A stretch of 64,000 bases of DNA from Mycobacteroides chelonae CCUG 47445 (GTDB taxonomy: Bacteria > Actinomycetota > Actinomycetes > Mycobacteriales > Mycobacteriaceae). Every line of letters starts with the position of its first letter. The first letter of the stretch is position 1. Of the stretch, positions 8,798 through 19,684 are shown one piece after another. The notes beneath the pieces were generated by a model that was not told the origin of the DNA, did no database searches, and worked only from the letters and a program-made list of their open reading frames with translations. Location of the stretch: NCBI RefSeq assembly GCF_001632805.1, contig NZ_CP007220.1, positions 186,001 to 250,000 of the forward strand. Direction: 5' to 3'. The position numbers were made by a program, and so were the translations under genes.

Positions 8798-11700
8798 GGC
8801 AGGGCTCGAATCGGTCCGTTGCGGGTCCAGCCGTTCACCACGACGGTGCCCTCAGTGAGTTGTGCGTTGGGTGCCAGGTCTGCGGCGATGACGGGCTCGT
8901 ACTTCTCGATCGAGCCCCAGTCGCGGTACCAGTCATTACGCAGATAGGTCGGAACCGAGGAGGTTCGCAGCAGCGCGGTCGTGAACATGAACGGTCCGCC
9001 GTCCTCGGCCGACATCCACATGTTCGACGACGTCGCGACCTGCTTGTGTTCGGGCATGACCCGGAACTTGGGCAGCTCGGCGACCCCGAGGCGCTCGCTG
9101 AACGGCCGCTGGCAGGGGAAGTTCTGCGCCACAGCCATATCCAGTAGTACCGGAGTATCGGAGCCCAACAGATCCTGTGCGGTCTTGAGGGTGGGCACCC
9201 GGGGTGGCGTGAACGCCAACCACTGGTCGTTGGACAGGTTCGGGTCGTCGGCGACTATCCGAACTACGTTGGCCCCTGCAGGAGCGGTCTTGGTGGGGAA
9301 CCTCAGGTTGCGCCAGACTCTCTGCGGCCCGATGTCGATCGGGTAATCCTGGCGAAGCGCACGGATGCCACCGGGACTGCCCTGGTCGCGGACTCCCCAC
9401 TCCAGCTTGAGCGACTGGCCGTAGTTGATCTCCGGGCTGAAGGTGCCGTCTTGCTGGAACGACCAGATCGCTCCGGCGGCCGAGATCACCACCAGTGGGC
9501 GATCCGGGCTGGGCGGAGGAAGCTCGTACCACGAAGACTTCAGATGCGCGGCAATCGAATTCTCGCCGTAGCTACCCATCACCGGAGTGCGGGCGGGATC
9601 GAGTCCGAATGGCAGCAGTGCGTTGGAGCCGTTGATTCCGACGGGCCCGATACCGCCGGTGGTCCCGGCCGCATCGCTGACCTCCATGATGGGTGCGTTG
9701 GGTGAGGCATCGGAGTTCACCAGGCCCGGCTTGCCGATGACGGGCAGTGAGGTCATACCGGTCTCTACCGCATCGGGGGTGAAGCCGATGGGGTCGGTGC
9801 CGCCGAGGGGTCCGTACTTGCCCGCTGGCTGGCCTGGAATGGGTTGCAGCAGGCCGTCATTGGCGTCAGGTTCGACGAGGATGTCGTTGGCCATCGCGCA
9901 CGGTCTGCCGGCCAGAGCCAGCAGATTGGCCTTGCCGGTGGTGTAGGTATCGCTGCGTGCGTAGACCCCCTTGGCCATGGAGGAGACCTCGAGAATCACC
10001 ATGATCGCCGCCACGATCATCAGCGGCGTGGAGGCCAGGAGCCGGTTCCTGCGGGTGTTCTCGACCTCGGTGTGCCCTGCGTAGTCCAGACGGAAGTGCA
10101 ACCAACCGGCCAGCAGGGCGGTGACGATCGACAGTGCCAGGAAGATCGTGGTGACCGGTTGTCCGGCGATGACCGGTTGCTTGTCGAACCACGGCACGCC
10201 GTAGTTGCCGACGTAGAACCAGCCGTTGATGCCGGAGGTCGACCACGCCAGGATGAACAGCAGGGCCGTGACGTAGAGCGCCAGGTTGCGTCGTGAGTGC
10301 AGTCCGACCCGGGCGAACGTGAAGGCCGCGACCGCGCCGAGCGCACCGGACAGCCCGGCGAAGATGCCGAACTGAATCGCCCATTTGGTGGGGGTGAAGG
10401 TGAGTAACAGCAGCCCAATCGCGGTGCTGCCGAGGAGTCGCCACACCGGTCCGCTGGCCAGGCCCGGAAGTACGCCACGGCGCAGTAGCACCGCGAGTGT
10501 GCCGAAGAGGCAGAGCAGCAGGGTGAACACCGCGATGCGGCGTGTCAGCGAGCCGTCGACATTGGATTCGACGGTCAGGAAGTAGTAGCGCAGAAATTCC
10601 TGGTACCAGGCGATTGTCGGGCCCACCACGTATTTGATGCGGGCGGATTCGGCGACCGTGGCCAGTGTCTGGTCCCGGAAGGTAAAGGCCAGCACACCCG
10701 CGACCGATGCTGCCAGCACCGTGACGGGGGTGAATCGTCCGTATCGGACCCGCCGCACGGAGATCACGCGGGCAATGGCTCGTCCGCCGGCGAGTAGCGG
10801 TCCCAGCGCGATGAGGCCCTGGGGAGCAACGGTGGCGGTGAGTAGTGCCGTGACGATAGCCAGAGCGGCCGGGGATAGGCGCCGGGTCGCGATGGAGCGC
10901 TCCACCAGGATCCAGGTGACCACGGTGCCGAACACGATGATCGGTTCGGGCCGCAAGCCATTGTTGAAGGGCAGCCAGGCAGCCAGGAAGACCAGTGCCG
11001 CGGTCCATACCGCGGTGCGGCTCGCGGCGAGCTGCTCACCGAGGCGGGGCAGCATCTTTTTGCGCAGGATGTACCAGGTGCCGATGCCCGCGAGAGTGGC
11101 CGGCACGCGCATCCAGACGCCGACCGTGCTCACTTGCGTAAGCCAGCTCAAAAGGGTTGCGTACCAATCGAATGGGGAGGCAGTCGCGCCGAAGTAGCGG
11201 TAGTACTCGGTAACGTATCCGGCCTGATGGGCCACGCGCGCCTCGACCAGGACGTTGCCGTCGTCGGAGGTGATGGCGCCGATGACATGCCAAAGAAGAA
11301 GTGTGCCAACGACTCCGATATCGGCGAGGCCGTTGGTCAGCAGAGCCGCACGATCCGGCAGCCTGAATGGGCGCCGGACGGGTCTACGTGTACCGCGGTC
11401 CAGTACGGCCAGTGCTCCGATGGCGATGGCCACCGCGGCAAGGCCGAGCACCAAGGCCGCGAGCTTCAAAGCGGTTGGGCTGGTGATGAACCGGGTGTCG
11501 ACCACCACGTGGGCTGTCGGCCCGCCCGCTGCGGGCACCTTGAGGTCGGTGAACAGGCCGGTCACCTGAGGCTTTTTCTCGATGGGCAGGGTTCCGTTGG
11601 CGCCGGGGAGCCCGGCGAAGTTGGCACCCACGCCGCCGGCATTGGCCCAGATGTCCAGCGAGGTGCAACCACCGGATTCCACCGCCTTGCGCGGGGCGAC

Positions 11701-12084
11701 TGTCGCGACGTTATCGCGGAAGGCGACCACCACCAGGTCAGAGGTCGCACGGACGAACAACGCGTGTCGGCTTGCCTCGAGGCCGCCGTCGGGGCTGGTC
11801 GACAGCACCACACCACCGCCGGCGGGCAAGGTCGCGATGGCGGTGCATGGGATGTGCGCCTCGAAGGACAGTGGCGCGCCCGACACCAGCGGTGCCGTGA
11901 TGCTGGTGATGTTCCCGTCGGCCGTGACTCCCTGAGGCCAGGTGATGTCGACGGTGGACTGGCGGACCGGCAGCAGGGGAACGAGCACACACAACAGCAC
12001 ACCGATGGAGGCCGCAGCCAATGAAATCAGACGTGCCCGCTGGGCTGTACCTGCTGTCGCGGACTTTGAAAGCGGCGAAGGCAC
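8794..12084 (-). CDS. embA: Arabinosyltransferase EmbA
   Basis: A 1096-residue paralogue of EmbB in the GT53 family. EmbA and EmbB form the complex that builds the branched end of cell-wall arabinan. Layout matches EmbB: N-terminal helix, extracellular domain with WPQG signature near residue 50, a membrane region with SDDGN in the catalytic loop (tyrosine of EmbB/EmbC replaced by Asn), and a C-terminal lectin-like domain. Unlike M. tuberculosis, it does not directly follow embC: a plus-strand ATPase gene and a small minus-strand gene intervene, so embAB needs its own promoter within 12085-12276. Confidence 0.95.
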   Translation of the reverse strand: MPSPLSKSATAGTAQRARLISLAAASIGVLLCVLVPLLPVRQSTVDITWPQGVTADGNITSITAPLVSGAPLSFEAHIPCTAIATLPAGGGVVLSTSPDGGLEASRHALFVRATSDLVVVAFRDNVATVAPRKAVESGGCTSLDIWANAGGVGANFAGLPGANGTLPIEKKPQVTGLFTDLKVPAAGGPTAHVVVDTRFITSPTALKLAALVLGLAAVAIAIGALAVLDRGTRRPVRRPFRLPDRAALLTNGLADIGVVGTLLLWHVIGAITSDDGNVLVEARVAHQAGYVTEYYRYFGATASPFDWYATLLSWLTQVSTVGVWMRVPATLAGIGTWYILRKKMLPRLGEQLAASRTAVWTAALVFLAAWLPFNNGLRPEPIIVFGTVVTWILVERSIATRRLSPAALAIVTALLTATVAPQGLIALGPLLAGGRAIARVISVRRVRYGRFTPVTVLAASVAGVLAFTFRDQTLATVAESARIKYVVGPTIAWYQEFLRYYFLTVESNVDGSLTRRIAVFTLLLCLFGTLAVLLRRGVLPGLASGPVWRLLGSTAIGLLLLTFTPTKWAIQFGIFAGLSGALGAVAAFTFARVGLHSRRNLALYVTALLFILAWSTSGINGWFYVGNYGVPWFDKQPVIAGQPVTTIFLALSIVTALLAGWLHFRLDYAGHTEVENTRRNRLLASTPLMIVAAIMVILEVSSMAKGVYARSDTYTTGKANLLALAGRPCAMANDILVEPDANDGLLQPIPGQPAGKYGPLGGTDPIGFTPDAVETGMTSLPVIGKPGLVNSDASPNAPIMEVSDAAGTTGGIGPVGINGSNALLPFGLDPARTPVMGSYGENSIAAHLKSSWYELPPPSPDRPLVVISAAGAIWSFQQDGTFSPEINYGQSLKLEWGVRDQGSPGGIRALRQDYPIDIGPQRVWRNLRFPTKTAPAGANVVRIVADDPNLSNDQWLAFTPPRVPTLKTAQDLLGSDTPVLLDMAVAQNFPCQRPFSERLGVAELPKFRVMPEHKQVATSSNMWMSAEDGGPFMFTTALLRTSSVPTYLRNDWYRDWGSIEKYEPVIAADLAPNAQLTEGTVVVNGWTRNGPIRALP

Positions 12085-12163
12085 GAGGGCGATGGTATGT
12101 GACGAAGCTTCGGGCGCCTCAATGCAGCGCGCCCGGTTGGCCGGATTGAGACCTCACCAGCGG

Positions 12164-12263
12164 GATACCTCTTGATACCTTGGCTGGAGTATCAAAAAGT
12201 ATCCAAGTTGTCGGACCCATCTGATACTTGTTGATACAAGTCAGCACAGTATCGATAAGTATC
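12164..12263. promoter_or_regulatory. Regular array of eight GATAC/GTATC half-sites
   Basis: GATAC occurs at 12164 and 12174, GTATC at 12189 and 12199, GATAC at 12223 and 12233, GTATC at 12249 and 12259. Within each pair the repeat distance is exactly 10 bases, and each set of four forms a dyad (outer GGATAC/GTATCC and inner TTGATAC/GTATCAA in the first; outer CTGATAC/GTATCAG in the second). The two dyads start 59 bases apart. The array lies 80 bases upstream of embA and ends 13 bases before the ATPase gene, so it could control both. Operator function is inference. Confidence 0.6.
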
Positions 12264-12276
12264 AGGTGGAACACGT

Positions 12277-13434
12277 ATGCAGCCCAGTCCGTACACACCA
12301 GGTCAGGTGGCGCGCGACGTGGTTGGGCGCACGGAACAGCTTGCCGAGATCGGTGAGCGGCTGATGTATATGGCCGAGCTTGGCCGACTGATCGGGCGCA
12401 TACGCGTCGACACCGGCCCACGTGGGGTGGGAAAGACCTCCCTATTGCGCGAGGTGCAGCGCGATGCGGAGGCACGCGGTGTGGTGACGGTGTGGGTCAC
12501 CGCTGGAGGAGATGAGCCGCTCGCGTCGGCCATCGCGACGCAGATCCGCGTGCGTGGGGCGGCGTGGAAGAAGAAGTCGCGCGGCCGCCTGCTTCGCGCC
12601 ATCGATCAGGTGAACATCACCGCCGGCGTACCGGGTGTGGCCCAAATCGGTGCCACCGTCAAACCGGCGCAAGGGGGTCAGGCCGAGTCGTCGTTCAAGG
12701 AACTGATTGTCGAGACCGTTACGGCCGCGCGTGAGGAGGGGCACCGCGGTCTGGTGCTGCTGATCGACGAGATCCAGGACGCCGACCGGGCCGGGCTTCG
12801 TACGCTGGCCGTGACCTGGCAGGACCTGCAGGCCGAGGCCGCTGCTCTGCCCGCCGGGGTATTCGCGGCGGGTTTATCGCAGACGCCCGAGATCATCAGT
12901 GCCGCGGCGACATTCAGTGAACGGTTCGCCTATCGCACGCTGCAACGTCTTGGTCCCGACGCGTCCCGTGTGGCGCTCGTGAAGCCGGCCGGGGCAGTGG
13001 GAGTCGGGTGGGAGTCGGGTGCGCTCGATGCCGTTATCGCGCAGACGAGCGGATATCCGTACACCCTGCAGCTGTACGCCGACGCCGCATGGGCGTGCGC
13101 CGGTTACCCGGATCCCGGGGGTCGGATCCGGATCACCGACGTGGAGCGCGCCGCCCGACAGGTCGCCGAGGATATGGACGCGCTGTTTCGCGCGCGCTGG
13201 AACAACGCCACACCGGTGCAGCGGCGCTTCCTGTCGGCGATGGCGCAGGCGTTGTCCGATGATCGGTCGGCGAGCCGGGCCGATATCGCGGCCGCCATGG
13301 GGCGGGATTCGCGGGCGATCAGCGCCGCCCGCGCCGCACTCATCGACAAGGGCTTGATCGCCGTCGCGGGCCACGGACTTCTCGAGTTCACCATCCCTGG
13401 CTTCGCGGAATTTGTTCGCGCTCAAGAGGGCTGA
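12277..13434 (+). CDS. AAA-type ATPase with C-terminal winged-helix region
   Basis: A 385-residue P-loop ATPase. Walker A is GPRGVGKT (residues 47-54), Walker B is LVLLIDEIQD near residue 165. The C-terminal part from about residue 300 (RRFLSAMAQAL..SRADIAAAMGRDSRAISAARAALIDKGLI) looks like a winged-helix domain, as in ATPases of the Cdc6/STAND-related type. It sits between embC and embA on the opposite strand, downstream of the GATAC array, which it or an unlinked factor may bind. No toxin or protease partner adjoins. Role unknown; direct DNA binding is suggested by the winged helix. Confidence 0.75.
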   Translation: MQPSPYTPGQVARDVVGRTEQLAEIGERLMYMAELGRLIGRIRVDTGPRGVGKTSLLREVQRDAEARGVVTVWVTAGGDEPLASAIATQIRVRGAAWKKKSRGRLLRAIDQVNITAGVPGVAQIGATVKPAQGGQAESSFKELIVETVTAAREEGHRGLVLLIDEIQDADRAGLRTLAVTWQDLQAEAAALPAGVFAAGLSQTPEIISAAATFSERFAYRTLQRLGPDASRVALVKPAGAVGVGWESGALDAVIAQTSGYPYTLQLYADAAWACAGYPDPGGRIRITDVERAARQVAEDMDALFRARWNNATPVQRRFLSAMAQALSDDRSASRADIAAAMGRDSRAISAARAALIDKGLIAVAGHGLLEFTIPGFAEFVRAQEG

Positions 13435-13449
13435 CGCAGTGTCGGCAAC

Positions 13450-13611
13450 TTAGTCGTTGTGCGGCGACTTCTCCCGGACCACTCCAGAGCGCTCGCACTT
13501 GGGATCGACCTTCACCGGGTGATACGGGCAGGGCTCACTGGTGGCTACGGCAGGCGAGGCCGTGACCAGGGACGTCGTCAAACACGCGGCCATCGCGAAC
13601 TGCCGAAACAT
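13450..13611 (-). CDS. Small secreted protein, unknown
   Basis: About 53 residues from ATG 13611, chosen because AGAGGAAGG lies about 8 bases upstream. The N-terminus looks like a signal peptide (MFRQFAMAACLTTSLVTASPAVA) with a likely cut after AVA, leaving about 30 residues with two cysteines (EPCPYHP, PKCERSG) that could form a disulfide. It converges on the ATPase gene with 15 bases between stops. No family recognised; the short length makes it less certain. Confidence 0.45.
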   Translation of the reverse strand: MFRQFAMAACLTTSLVTASPAVATSEPCPYHPVKVDPKCERSGVVREKSPHND

Positions 13612-13739
13612 CGCAGGAACCTTCCTCTGGGATCTCTTTGGAGACAACCCCATTGAAGTTGGCGTGCCCTGCTACTGGCTTCCGATAAGTTGCCAGTCTC
13701 TGTCGAAAATCGGCCAGGCTTTGATGCTGGTGCCGCGTG

Positions 13740-16700
13740 TTACCGACTCTTACGCAACGGCGCGGGTGTCCAGAGTCCGCCGTGCACAGCGGTTCCGACC
13801 TGTAGCTGTGCCACGGTGGCATTCCGGTAATACGGCGTAAACCGTTGCAACGCACCCCAGTCACGGAACCAGTCGTTCTGCAGATAGGTCGGCACCGGAG
13901 TGGCCTTCAACAGCAGCTCGGTGATGCCCAGCGGTCCGCCACCGAGGTAGTCCATCACCGGCGAGTTGGCCTCCGCACCGAAGCGGTCAGGGAGGATGCG
14001 CCACTTCGGGATCTCGATGACCCCGTTCTTGTGGTCGAACGGACGCTGGCAGGGGAAGGCAAGTCCCACAAGCCAATCCAGGAACACTGGATCGGCGCCC
14101 ACAACAGCCTGCAGTGAACGCAATGACGGCACGCGGGGTGGGGTGACCGCGATCCAATGCTGCGGTGCCAAGTCGTCATCGGTGACCAGCAACCGGATTC
14201 GGGTGGCGCTAGTCGGAAGGGCATCGCGGGACATCCGTAGGTTTCGCCAAGCCGGGGAGGGGCCGAGGTCGGCAAACGAGATGGCGCCCATAACCTTTCC
14301 GTCCTCACCGGCGAACTGCGCCTGCAGCTCTACCGGGTCGAACCGGCCCGCGGCCGCCAATACGACCAGCGGCTTGGTGGCGTCCTTCGGGGGCAGTCGG
14401 TACCACGCCGACTGCAACCGGGCGGGACGCTGACTGCCGATCTGATAGCTGCCCATCACGGGTGTGGTCTCGGGCCTGAGATCGAAGGGCAGGCGTGCCC
14501 GCGATCCGTTGACACCGGCGACAACGGTGGTGCCGCCCTCGGTGCCTTCCTGGCTGCCGTTGACGTTGTTGCCGCTCTTGTCGCGTGCGACGAAGCTGTC
14601 CGAGGCCTGGGGGTTGTTCTCCTCGTCGGCCGACACATCCGAGGGAATCCCGTTGGGATCGAACATGATGTTGGTATCGGCGGCCAGTGCCTGTCCGATC
14701 GGGGTGTCGATCGGTTGCAGCATCCCGGCGTTCGGATCCTCTTCGACCAGCACGTCGTTGGCCAGCCCGCAGCCGTTTCCGCGTAGTGCGTCGAGGTTGG
14801 AACGTCCGACCGACCACGCGGGGTACTGGTTGACCATGCCTGCGGTCAGCGAGAAGACCGACCAGATGACGACGATCCAGGTGCCAACGGCCAGAGGAGA
14901 CTCGGCGATGCGTGCCAGCACCGGATGCACGGGTGTGCGGCCGGGGTGGTCGCGGCCGGTGAAATGCATCCATGCCGCTATCAGAAGGGCGAGCACCGAC
15001 AGCCCGAAGAAGACGGTGCTGATGCCGAAGTGCCATTGCGGGAAGGAATTCGACCACGGCACGCCGAAGTTGGAGACGTACCACCACCCGTTCACGCTGG
15101 AGAACGAGAGGGAGAGGACGAACAGCACGATGGCGGCGTACAGCGTGCGGTTGCGCGGTGAGCGCATCGCTGCGGCGGTCACGGCCACGGCGGCCAGCGC
15201 GCCCAGTGATCCCGCCAGGCCCGCGAACACCCCGAAGTGGTGCGTCCACTTGGTGGGAGTGAACATGATCGCGATGAACGAGATCAGCGTGATGCCGATG
15301 ATTCGTCGGCTGGGGCCGCTAGCGGTGCCGGGGATCTTGTTCTTGCGCAATGTCATCGCCACGGCCACGCCGAGCGCGATGAGCAGGGCAAGCACCGGGA
15401 ATCGCCGGGAGATCGCGCCGTCGGTGGTGGGCAGGAATAGCCGTTCGTAGCGGACGTGTTCGTCGAACCAGTTCAACGACGGTCCCACGGCCGATTTGAG
15501 TGCGTTGGCCTGGATCTCACCGACGAGGGTTTGATCCCGGAAGATGACGACCAACGTGACCAGCCCGGCTGCCAGGATCGGTGCCAGCAGTGCGGCATAA
15601 CCGAACCGTTTGGCGCGCTTGCCCACGATGGTTCGTAGTGGTCCGATCGCGACCAGCAGCGCACCGACGGAGGCGATACCCGTCGGTCCGGAGAACAAGG
15701 TGAGCGCACCGATGATGCATGCGACCGCGGCGGGAAGGAGCCGGTTGGTCGCGATCGATCGCTCGACCGAGCACCACGTCAACAGGATGCCGACGGCGAT
15801 GATCGGTTCGGGTCGCAGGCCGTTGTTGAATGGCAGCCAGAACGCCAGGAACATCGCGGCCGCCGTCCATGGCACCACCGGATTCGTGCGCGCGGCGTGG
15901 CCCAGTCGCGGGATCACCTCGCGGCTGATGACGGCCCAGCACAGCACCCCCATGATCAGGGTGGGCAGCCGCATCCAGACGCTGGCAGTGCTGATGTGCG
16001 CCCAGAGGGTCAGTAGGTCGTAGTACCAGCCGAACGGCGACTCGGGAGTGCCGAACCAGCGGTAGTAGTTGGCCATATAGCCCGAGTGCTCCGCGACGCG
16101 GGCCATGGTGAGGATGTAGCCGTCATCAGAGGTGTTGGCGCCCACGAAGTGCCACCACACCAATACCGCGCCGACCAGCGCGTCGAGCGGTCGGGGCTTC
16201 CACCAGCCCTCGGGCATGAAGCGCTTGTGCTTGCGCCCGTCGGCCGTATCGAGAGTGTGTAGCGCGATCAGCGAGATGCCGGTAAGCAGGACGCCCAGGA
16301 TCATCGCGATGAACTTGATGACGGTGGGGGAGCTGCTGTAGCGGGTGTCGACGGTGGCGGAGAGATGCAGGCCGGCGGGAGCGGGTCCGGACAGGTCGGT
16401 GAACACGCCGACGATCTGGGGCCGGAAGTCGTATCCGCCGCGTTCCCCGGCACGGGGCTGTCCGGGTTTGGCGTCTTTGGGGCCCTGCGTCAGGCCGACG
16501 AATTGACCGGTCACCTTGTCTGAATGCGCGGTGACCTCGAGTTGTTGGCAGTTGGGGCCGGTGACCTCGGACAGCGGGGCTGAGACCACCGGCACATTGC
16601 GCACGATCACCACGAGGTCGCCGCCGATCCGCTGGATCAGCATGCCGCGGTCCACCGCGTTGGGCGCCTGCTTGGGGACGGTCGAGAGCAGCACGGTGTT

Positions 16701-16970
16701 GTGGCCCTCGAGCCCCTTGGCCGCCGCACAGGGCACCGTGATCGTGAGGTCGGTGGGAACGTATCCGATGAGGGGTGCGTCAACGCTGGTGAGGGTGCCG
16801 TTCTGTGGCCAGTTCAGCTCAGCGGTGTCCTGCCGGACCGGCAGCAGCGGAGTGGCGATGGCCAACAGTGCGCCAAGAAAACCGGTGACGATCGCGATCA
16901 GCCGGGCCCTGCGGTAGTCGCCGTCGCCGTTGCCGGCGACCTTCTCCGTCGCGTTGCCCTGAACCGTCAC
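13740..16970 (-). CDS. embC: Arabinosyltransferase EmbC
   Basis: A GT53 arabinosyltransferase of about 1076 residues. EmbC elongates the arabinan of lipoarabinomannan in mycobacteria and is a secondary ethambutol target. It has the N-terminal helix, the LNWPQNG signature, a catalytic NTSDDGY loop followed by ILTMAR, WFGTPESPFGWYYDLL, and a large C-terminal carbohydrate-binding domain. The start is uncertain: GTG 16970 sits 19 bases beyond the aftA stop, while TTG 17012 would overlap aftA; neither has a strong ribosome site. Position directly after aftA supports EmbC rather than EmbA or EmbB. Confidence 0.92.
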   Translation of the reverse strand: MTVQGNATEKVAGNGDGDYRRARLIAIVTGFLGALLAIATPLLPVRQDTAELNWPQNGTLTSVDAPLIGYVPTDLTITVPCAAAKGLEGHNTVLLSTVPKQAPNAVDRGMLIQRIGGDLVVIVRNVPVVSAPLSEVTGPNCQQLEVTAHSDKVTGQFVGLTQGPKDAKPGQPRAGERGGYDFRPQIVGVFTDLSGPAPAGLHLSATVDTRYSSSPTVIKFIAMILGVLLTGISLIALHTLDTADGRKHKRFMPEGWWKPRPLDALVGAVLVWWHFVGANTSDDGYILTMARVAEHSGYMANYYRWFGTPESPFGWYYDLLTLWAHISTASVWMRLPTLIMGVLCWAVISREVIPRLGHAARTNPVVPWTAAAMFLAFWLPFNNGLRPEPIIAVGILLTWCSVERSIATNRLLPAAVACIIGALTLFSGPTGIASVGALLVAIGPLRTIVGKRAKRFGYAALLAPILAAGLVTLVVIFRDQTLVGEIQANALKSAVGPSLNWFDEHVRYERLFLPTTDGAISRRFPVLALLIALGVAVAMTLRKNKIPGTASGPSRRIIGITLISFIAIMFTPTKWTHHFGVFAGLAGSLGALAAVAVTAAAMRSPRNRTLYAAIVLFVLSLSFSSVNGWWYVSNFGVPWSNSFPQWHFGISTVFFGLSVLALLIAAWMHFTGRDHPGRTPVHPVLARIAESPLAVGTWIVVIWSVFSLTAGMVNQYPAWSVGRSNLDALRGNGCGLANDVLVEEDPNAGMLQPIDTPIGQALAADTNIMFDPNGIPSDVSADEENNPQASDSFVARDKSGNNVNGSQEGTEGGTTVVAGVNGSRARLPFDLRPETTPVMGSYQIGSQRPARLQSAWYRLPPKDATKPLVVLAAAGRFDPVELQAQFAGEDGKVMGAISFADLGPSPAWRNLRMSRDALPTSATRIRLLVTDDDLAPQHWIAVTPPRVPSLRSLQAVVGADPVFLDWLVGLAFPCQRPFDHKNGVIEIPKWRILPDRFGAEANSPVMDYLGGGPLGITELLLKATPVPTYLQNDWFRDWGALQRFTPYYRNATVAQLQVGTAVHGGLWTPAPLRKSR

Positions 16971-16989
16971 GGAGGAAGATGTTAGTTGG

Positions 16990-18879
16990 CTACTTAGAGG
17001 GGACCCGCACAACCAGGACGAAGGGCCCTATGGTGCGCACGGTGAACCGCGGGTCGGCGAATAGCTGTTTGTTCAGTGTGACGGTGTACCGCTTCACGTT
17101 CGGCTGGTTGGGGTAGACGTCCTTGGCGAGCCGCAGGGAGTAGTTGTCACCGGTTTGGCGCATGAGAAGGACGGTCGGCGCGCGCCAGGGCAGTGCGTCC
17201 AGCGCCCGAATCATTTCGTCGGCGGTGTGCAGGTCTTCCCAGCTCTTGATCGCGGCCGCGCGCTTGTCGAACTGGGCTAAGGGATTCGCGTAGTGCGGGG
17301 TGAGCCCCTGGAAGCCGTAGTAGGGGTAGAACGCCAGGAAGCTGTAGTCGGCGGTGAGCACCACGATCTCATCGCGCGGCTTGCCGGTTATCTCGGTGAT
17401 TGCCTTGTCGATAGCGCCGTAGTGACTTTCCGGGCCGGGCGGGCGACGGTCGGCGCGCTGTCCGGTGCCGTCGGTATCGGCGTAGGCGATGACGATGTCG
17501 GAGCGCAGAAAATTGGGGATGTCTTGGCTGAATGCCAGTGCACCGGCAAGTCCGACGACGGTGGCCACGAGCGTGGCTGACTTGGCGCGCTGGGTGGCCC
17601 AGGCGGCCACCTCGATGAAGGCGAACACTCCCGCCGCGGCGAGCAGCACGGTGAGGGTGGGCACGAGCCGGAAGGAAAGCAGGGTGGTCTTGGCAAGGGT
17701 GGCAAGCATCGAGAGCAACGACCACAGATAGACCGAGCCCACGCCGATCGCCAGCGCGCCGGCACGTACCGAGGTCCGTGCCCGCACCACCAGCCAGCCC
17801 GTGCCAAGCAGACACAGGCCGCCGAGCATGGTGGGCTGCAGCATCGGGAAGGCCAGTTCGGCGCCGTCATTGGGCAGGTAATGCTGCGCCGATGCGGCCT
17901 TTTCCAGGGAGGCCCGCGAAACCGCGATCAAGTAGGGACCCCAGAACACCAGAGCCAGCGCAATGGCGATGCCTGCGATGGCGAGCCAGCGCAGCAGGGG
18001 CTCTTTCACGGCGGACCACCAGCCGTCCCGCCGGATGCGGCTGATCGCCACCACCTTGGCGGCGACGGTGATGGCCAGCGCGCCGTACGCGGTGAGCAGT
18101 GTGTAGAACAGCGCCGCGAACCCCAGAAACACACCCGTCCCGATGACGGCGCTCCAGCCGCTGCCTGCGGGTGCACGGAGGGCGCTATAACCCAGAACCA
18201 GTACCGGCGGCAGCAGCACCGTGATGATCGCGCCGTAGGGCTCGGCAGCGGTGGAGTACAGGGTGACGGCGGCGGTCGCGGTAGTCACGATGAGGGCGTA
18301 CTCGAAACGGATCAGCTTGTTCCAGAGGATGAATGCCGCACACACGGCGATCGCCAGCGACGTGACGGCCCACGGCTTGTACATCTCCCAGCCGGCGGTC
18401 CCGGTGAGCGCCGCCAGCCGCCCGCCGATCCAGAACCAGCCGGCCGGATAGAACGGTGGCATGTCCGGATAGGTCATATCGTGTAGCGCGGGCGAGTCGG
18501 TGAACCGTGTCAGGTACTCGGTGCGGAACTGCTGGTCCACCGAGACCCCGAACAGGTACAGCTTGGTGGCCCCTAGCGGCATCCCCAGTGTCACCACGGT
18601 GAACGTCGACAAGAAGAGCAGAGAAAGCATTTTCGCGACGGCCCGGCGCCCTCTGCGCCAGAGAACCCCGGCCAGCACCAGTCCGGCGATGGCACCGAAC
18701 TGCCCGACCGTAGTCAGGGCGTGGAGCTGGTTTGACGATCCGAAGGCCGGCCACTCCACCCGGGCAATCGCGAGGAGCGCGACGACACTGACCGCCGAGG
18801 CCGTGACGACAGCAAGCGCCAGGTCCTTAGTGGTGTCTAAAACGTGCCGACGTGACGCCTCTGCTGTCTGGGCCGTCAT
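16990..18879 (-). CDS. aftA: Galactofuranan 5-O-arabinofuranosyltransferase AftA
   Basis: A 629-residue GT-C membrane enzyme (GT85) that primes arabinan synthesis by adding the first arabinose residues to the galactan chain from decaprenyl-phosphoryl-arabinose. The first two thirds contain about 11-13 hydrophobic helices. The acidic extracytoplasmic loop after the third helix ([13 protein letters not shown], then [14 protein letters not shown]) is typical of the family. A soluble C-terminal domain starts near residue 460. It lies between dprE2 (7 bases upstream) and embC, the conserved gene order, so one transcript is likely. Confidence 0.93.
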   Translation of the reverse strand: MTAQTAEASRRHVLDTTKDLALAVVTASAVSVVALLAIARVEWPAFGSSNQLHALTTVGQFGAIAGLVLAGVLWRRGRRAVAKMLSLLFLSTFTVVTLGMPLGATKLYLFGVSVDQQFRTEYLTRFTDSPALHDMTYPDMPPFYPAGWFWIGGRLAALTGTAGWEMYKPWAVTSLAIAVCAAFILWNKLIRFEYALIVTTATAAVTLYSTAAEPYGAIITVLLPPVLVLGYSALRAPAGSGWSAVIGTGVFLGFAALFYTLLTAYGALAITVAAKVVAISRIRRDGWWSAVKEPLLRWLAIAGIAIALALVFWGPYLIAVSRASLEKAASAQHYLPNDGAELAFPMLQPTMLGGLCLLGTGWLVVRARTSVRAGALAIGVGSVYLWSLLSMLATLAKTTLLSFRLVPTLTVLLAAAGVFAFIEVAAWATQRAKSATLVATVVGLAGALAFSQDIPNFLRSDIVIAYADTDGTGQRADRRPPGPESHYGAIDKAITEITGKPRDEIVVLTADYSFLAFYPYYGFQGLTPHYANPLAQFDKRAAAIKSWEDLHTADEMIRALDALPWRAPTVLLMRQTGDNYSLRLAKDVYPNQPNVKRYTVTLNKQLFADPRFTVRTIGPFVLVVRVPSK

Positions 18880-18886
18880 CTCGCGC

Positions 18887-19666
18887 CTAGACAGGCAGCT
18901 TGCGGAAAATGGGGCGCGGAACGTGACGCAGCACTGACATCACAAAGCGCCATTGGCCGGGTGCCCAGATCAGCTCCTTGCCCGCAGCGGCCGACGCGAC
19001 CACCAGCTCGGCGATCTCCTCCTTGTCGACCGTGAACGGCGCCTCCTTGGCGCCGGTGGCCTTCCAGTGTTCGATCGTCGTGGTGGTGCGGACTTGGCCC
19101 GGGCGTACCACCAGTACGCGAACACCGAACTCGCGCAGGGCTTCTCCGAGACCAAGGTAGAACCCGTCGAGCCCGGCCTTGGTTGAGCCGTAGACGAAGT
19201 TGGAGCGACGCACCCGCTCACCGGCGACCGAGGACATCGCGATGACCTGACCGAAGCCCTGTGCCTTCATCTTCTGGCCGATCAGCACGCCGACGGAGAC
19301 GGCGGCGGTGTAGTTGACCTGTGCGCTCAGCACCGCCTTGGCCTGGTTCTGCCAGAGTTCCTCGGCATCGCCCAGGACGCCGAAGGCGACGATGGCGACA
19401 TCCACATCGCCTTGTGCCCAGGCGGATTCGATGAGAGCGGGGTGACTCGCGGTATCGACGGCATCGAAGTCCAGGTACTCGACGGACTTGGCTCCGGCAG
19501 CCTCGATCTGTGCGACAGCGGCCGCGCGCTTCGGTGCGTTGGGCAGGTCGGCCAGGATGACGCGCGCGTGGGCGTTCTTGAGGTAGCGCTCGACGATGGC
19601 CAGGCCGATCTCCGAGGTACCGCCGAGCAGCAGGATGGTCTGGGGGTTACCCGTTGCGTCAATCAT
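18887..19666 (-). CDS. dprE2: Decaprenylphosphoryl-2-keto-ribose reductase DprE2
   Basis: A 259-residue short-chain dehydrogenase. The nucleotide-binding motif is GGTSEIG (residues 15-21), followed by [11 protein letters not shown] for cofactor choice. The catalytic Ser and Tyr-x-x-x-Lys are visible in [22 protein letters not shown]. DprE2 reduces the keto intermediate made by DprE1 to give decaprenyl-phosphoryl-arabinose, the only known arabinose donor for AftA and the Emb proteins. It lies 18 bases after dprE1 and 7 before aftA in one operon. Confidence 0.95.
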   Translation of the reverse strand: MIDATGNPQTILLLGGTSEIGLAIVERYLKNAHARVILADLPNAPKRAAAVAQIEAAGAKSVEYLDFDAVDTASHPALIESAWAQGDVDVAIVAFGVLGDAEELWQNQAKAVLSAQVNYTAAVSVGVLIGQKMKAQGFGQVIAMSSVAGERVRRSNFVYGSTKAGLDGFYLGLGEALREFGVRVLVVRPGQVRTTTTIEHWKATGAKEAPFTVDKEEIAELVVASAAAGKELIWAPGQWRFVMSVLRHVPRPIFRKLPV

Positions 19667-19684
19667 TGTGGGGCAGAAGCCTTT

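Noticed and set aside
13740..17012. TTG start for embC overlapping aftA
   Set aside because: It adds a segment unlike other EmbC N-termini and has no ribosome site; GTG 16970 is preferred, though also weak.
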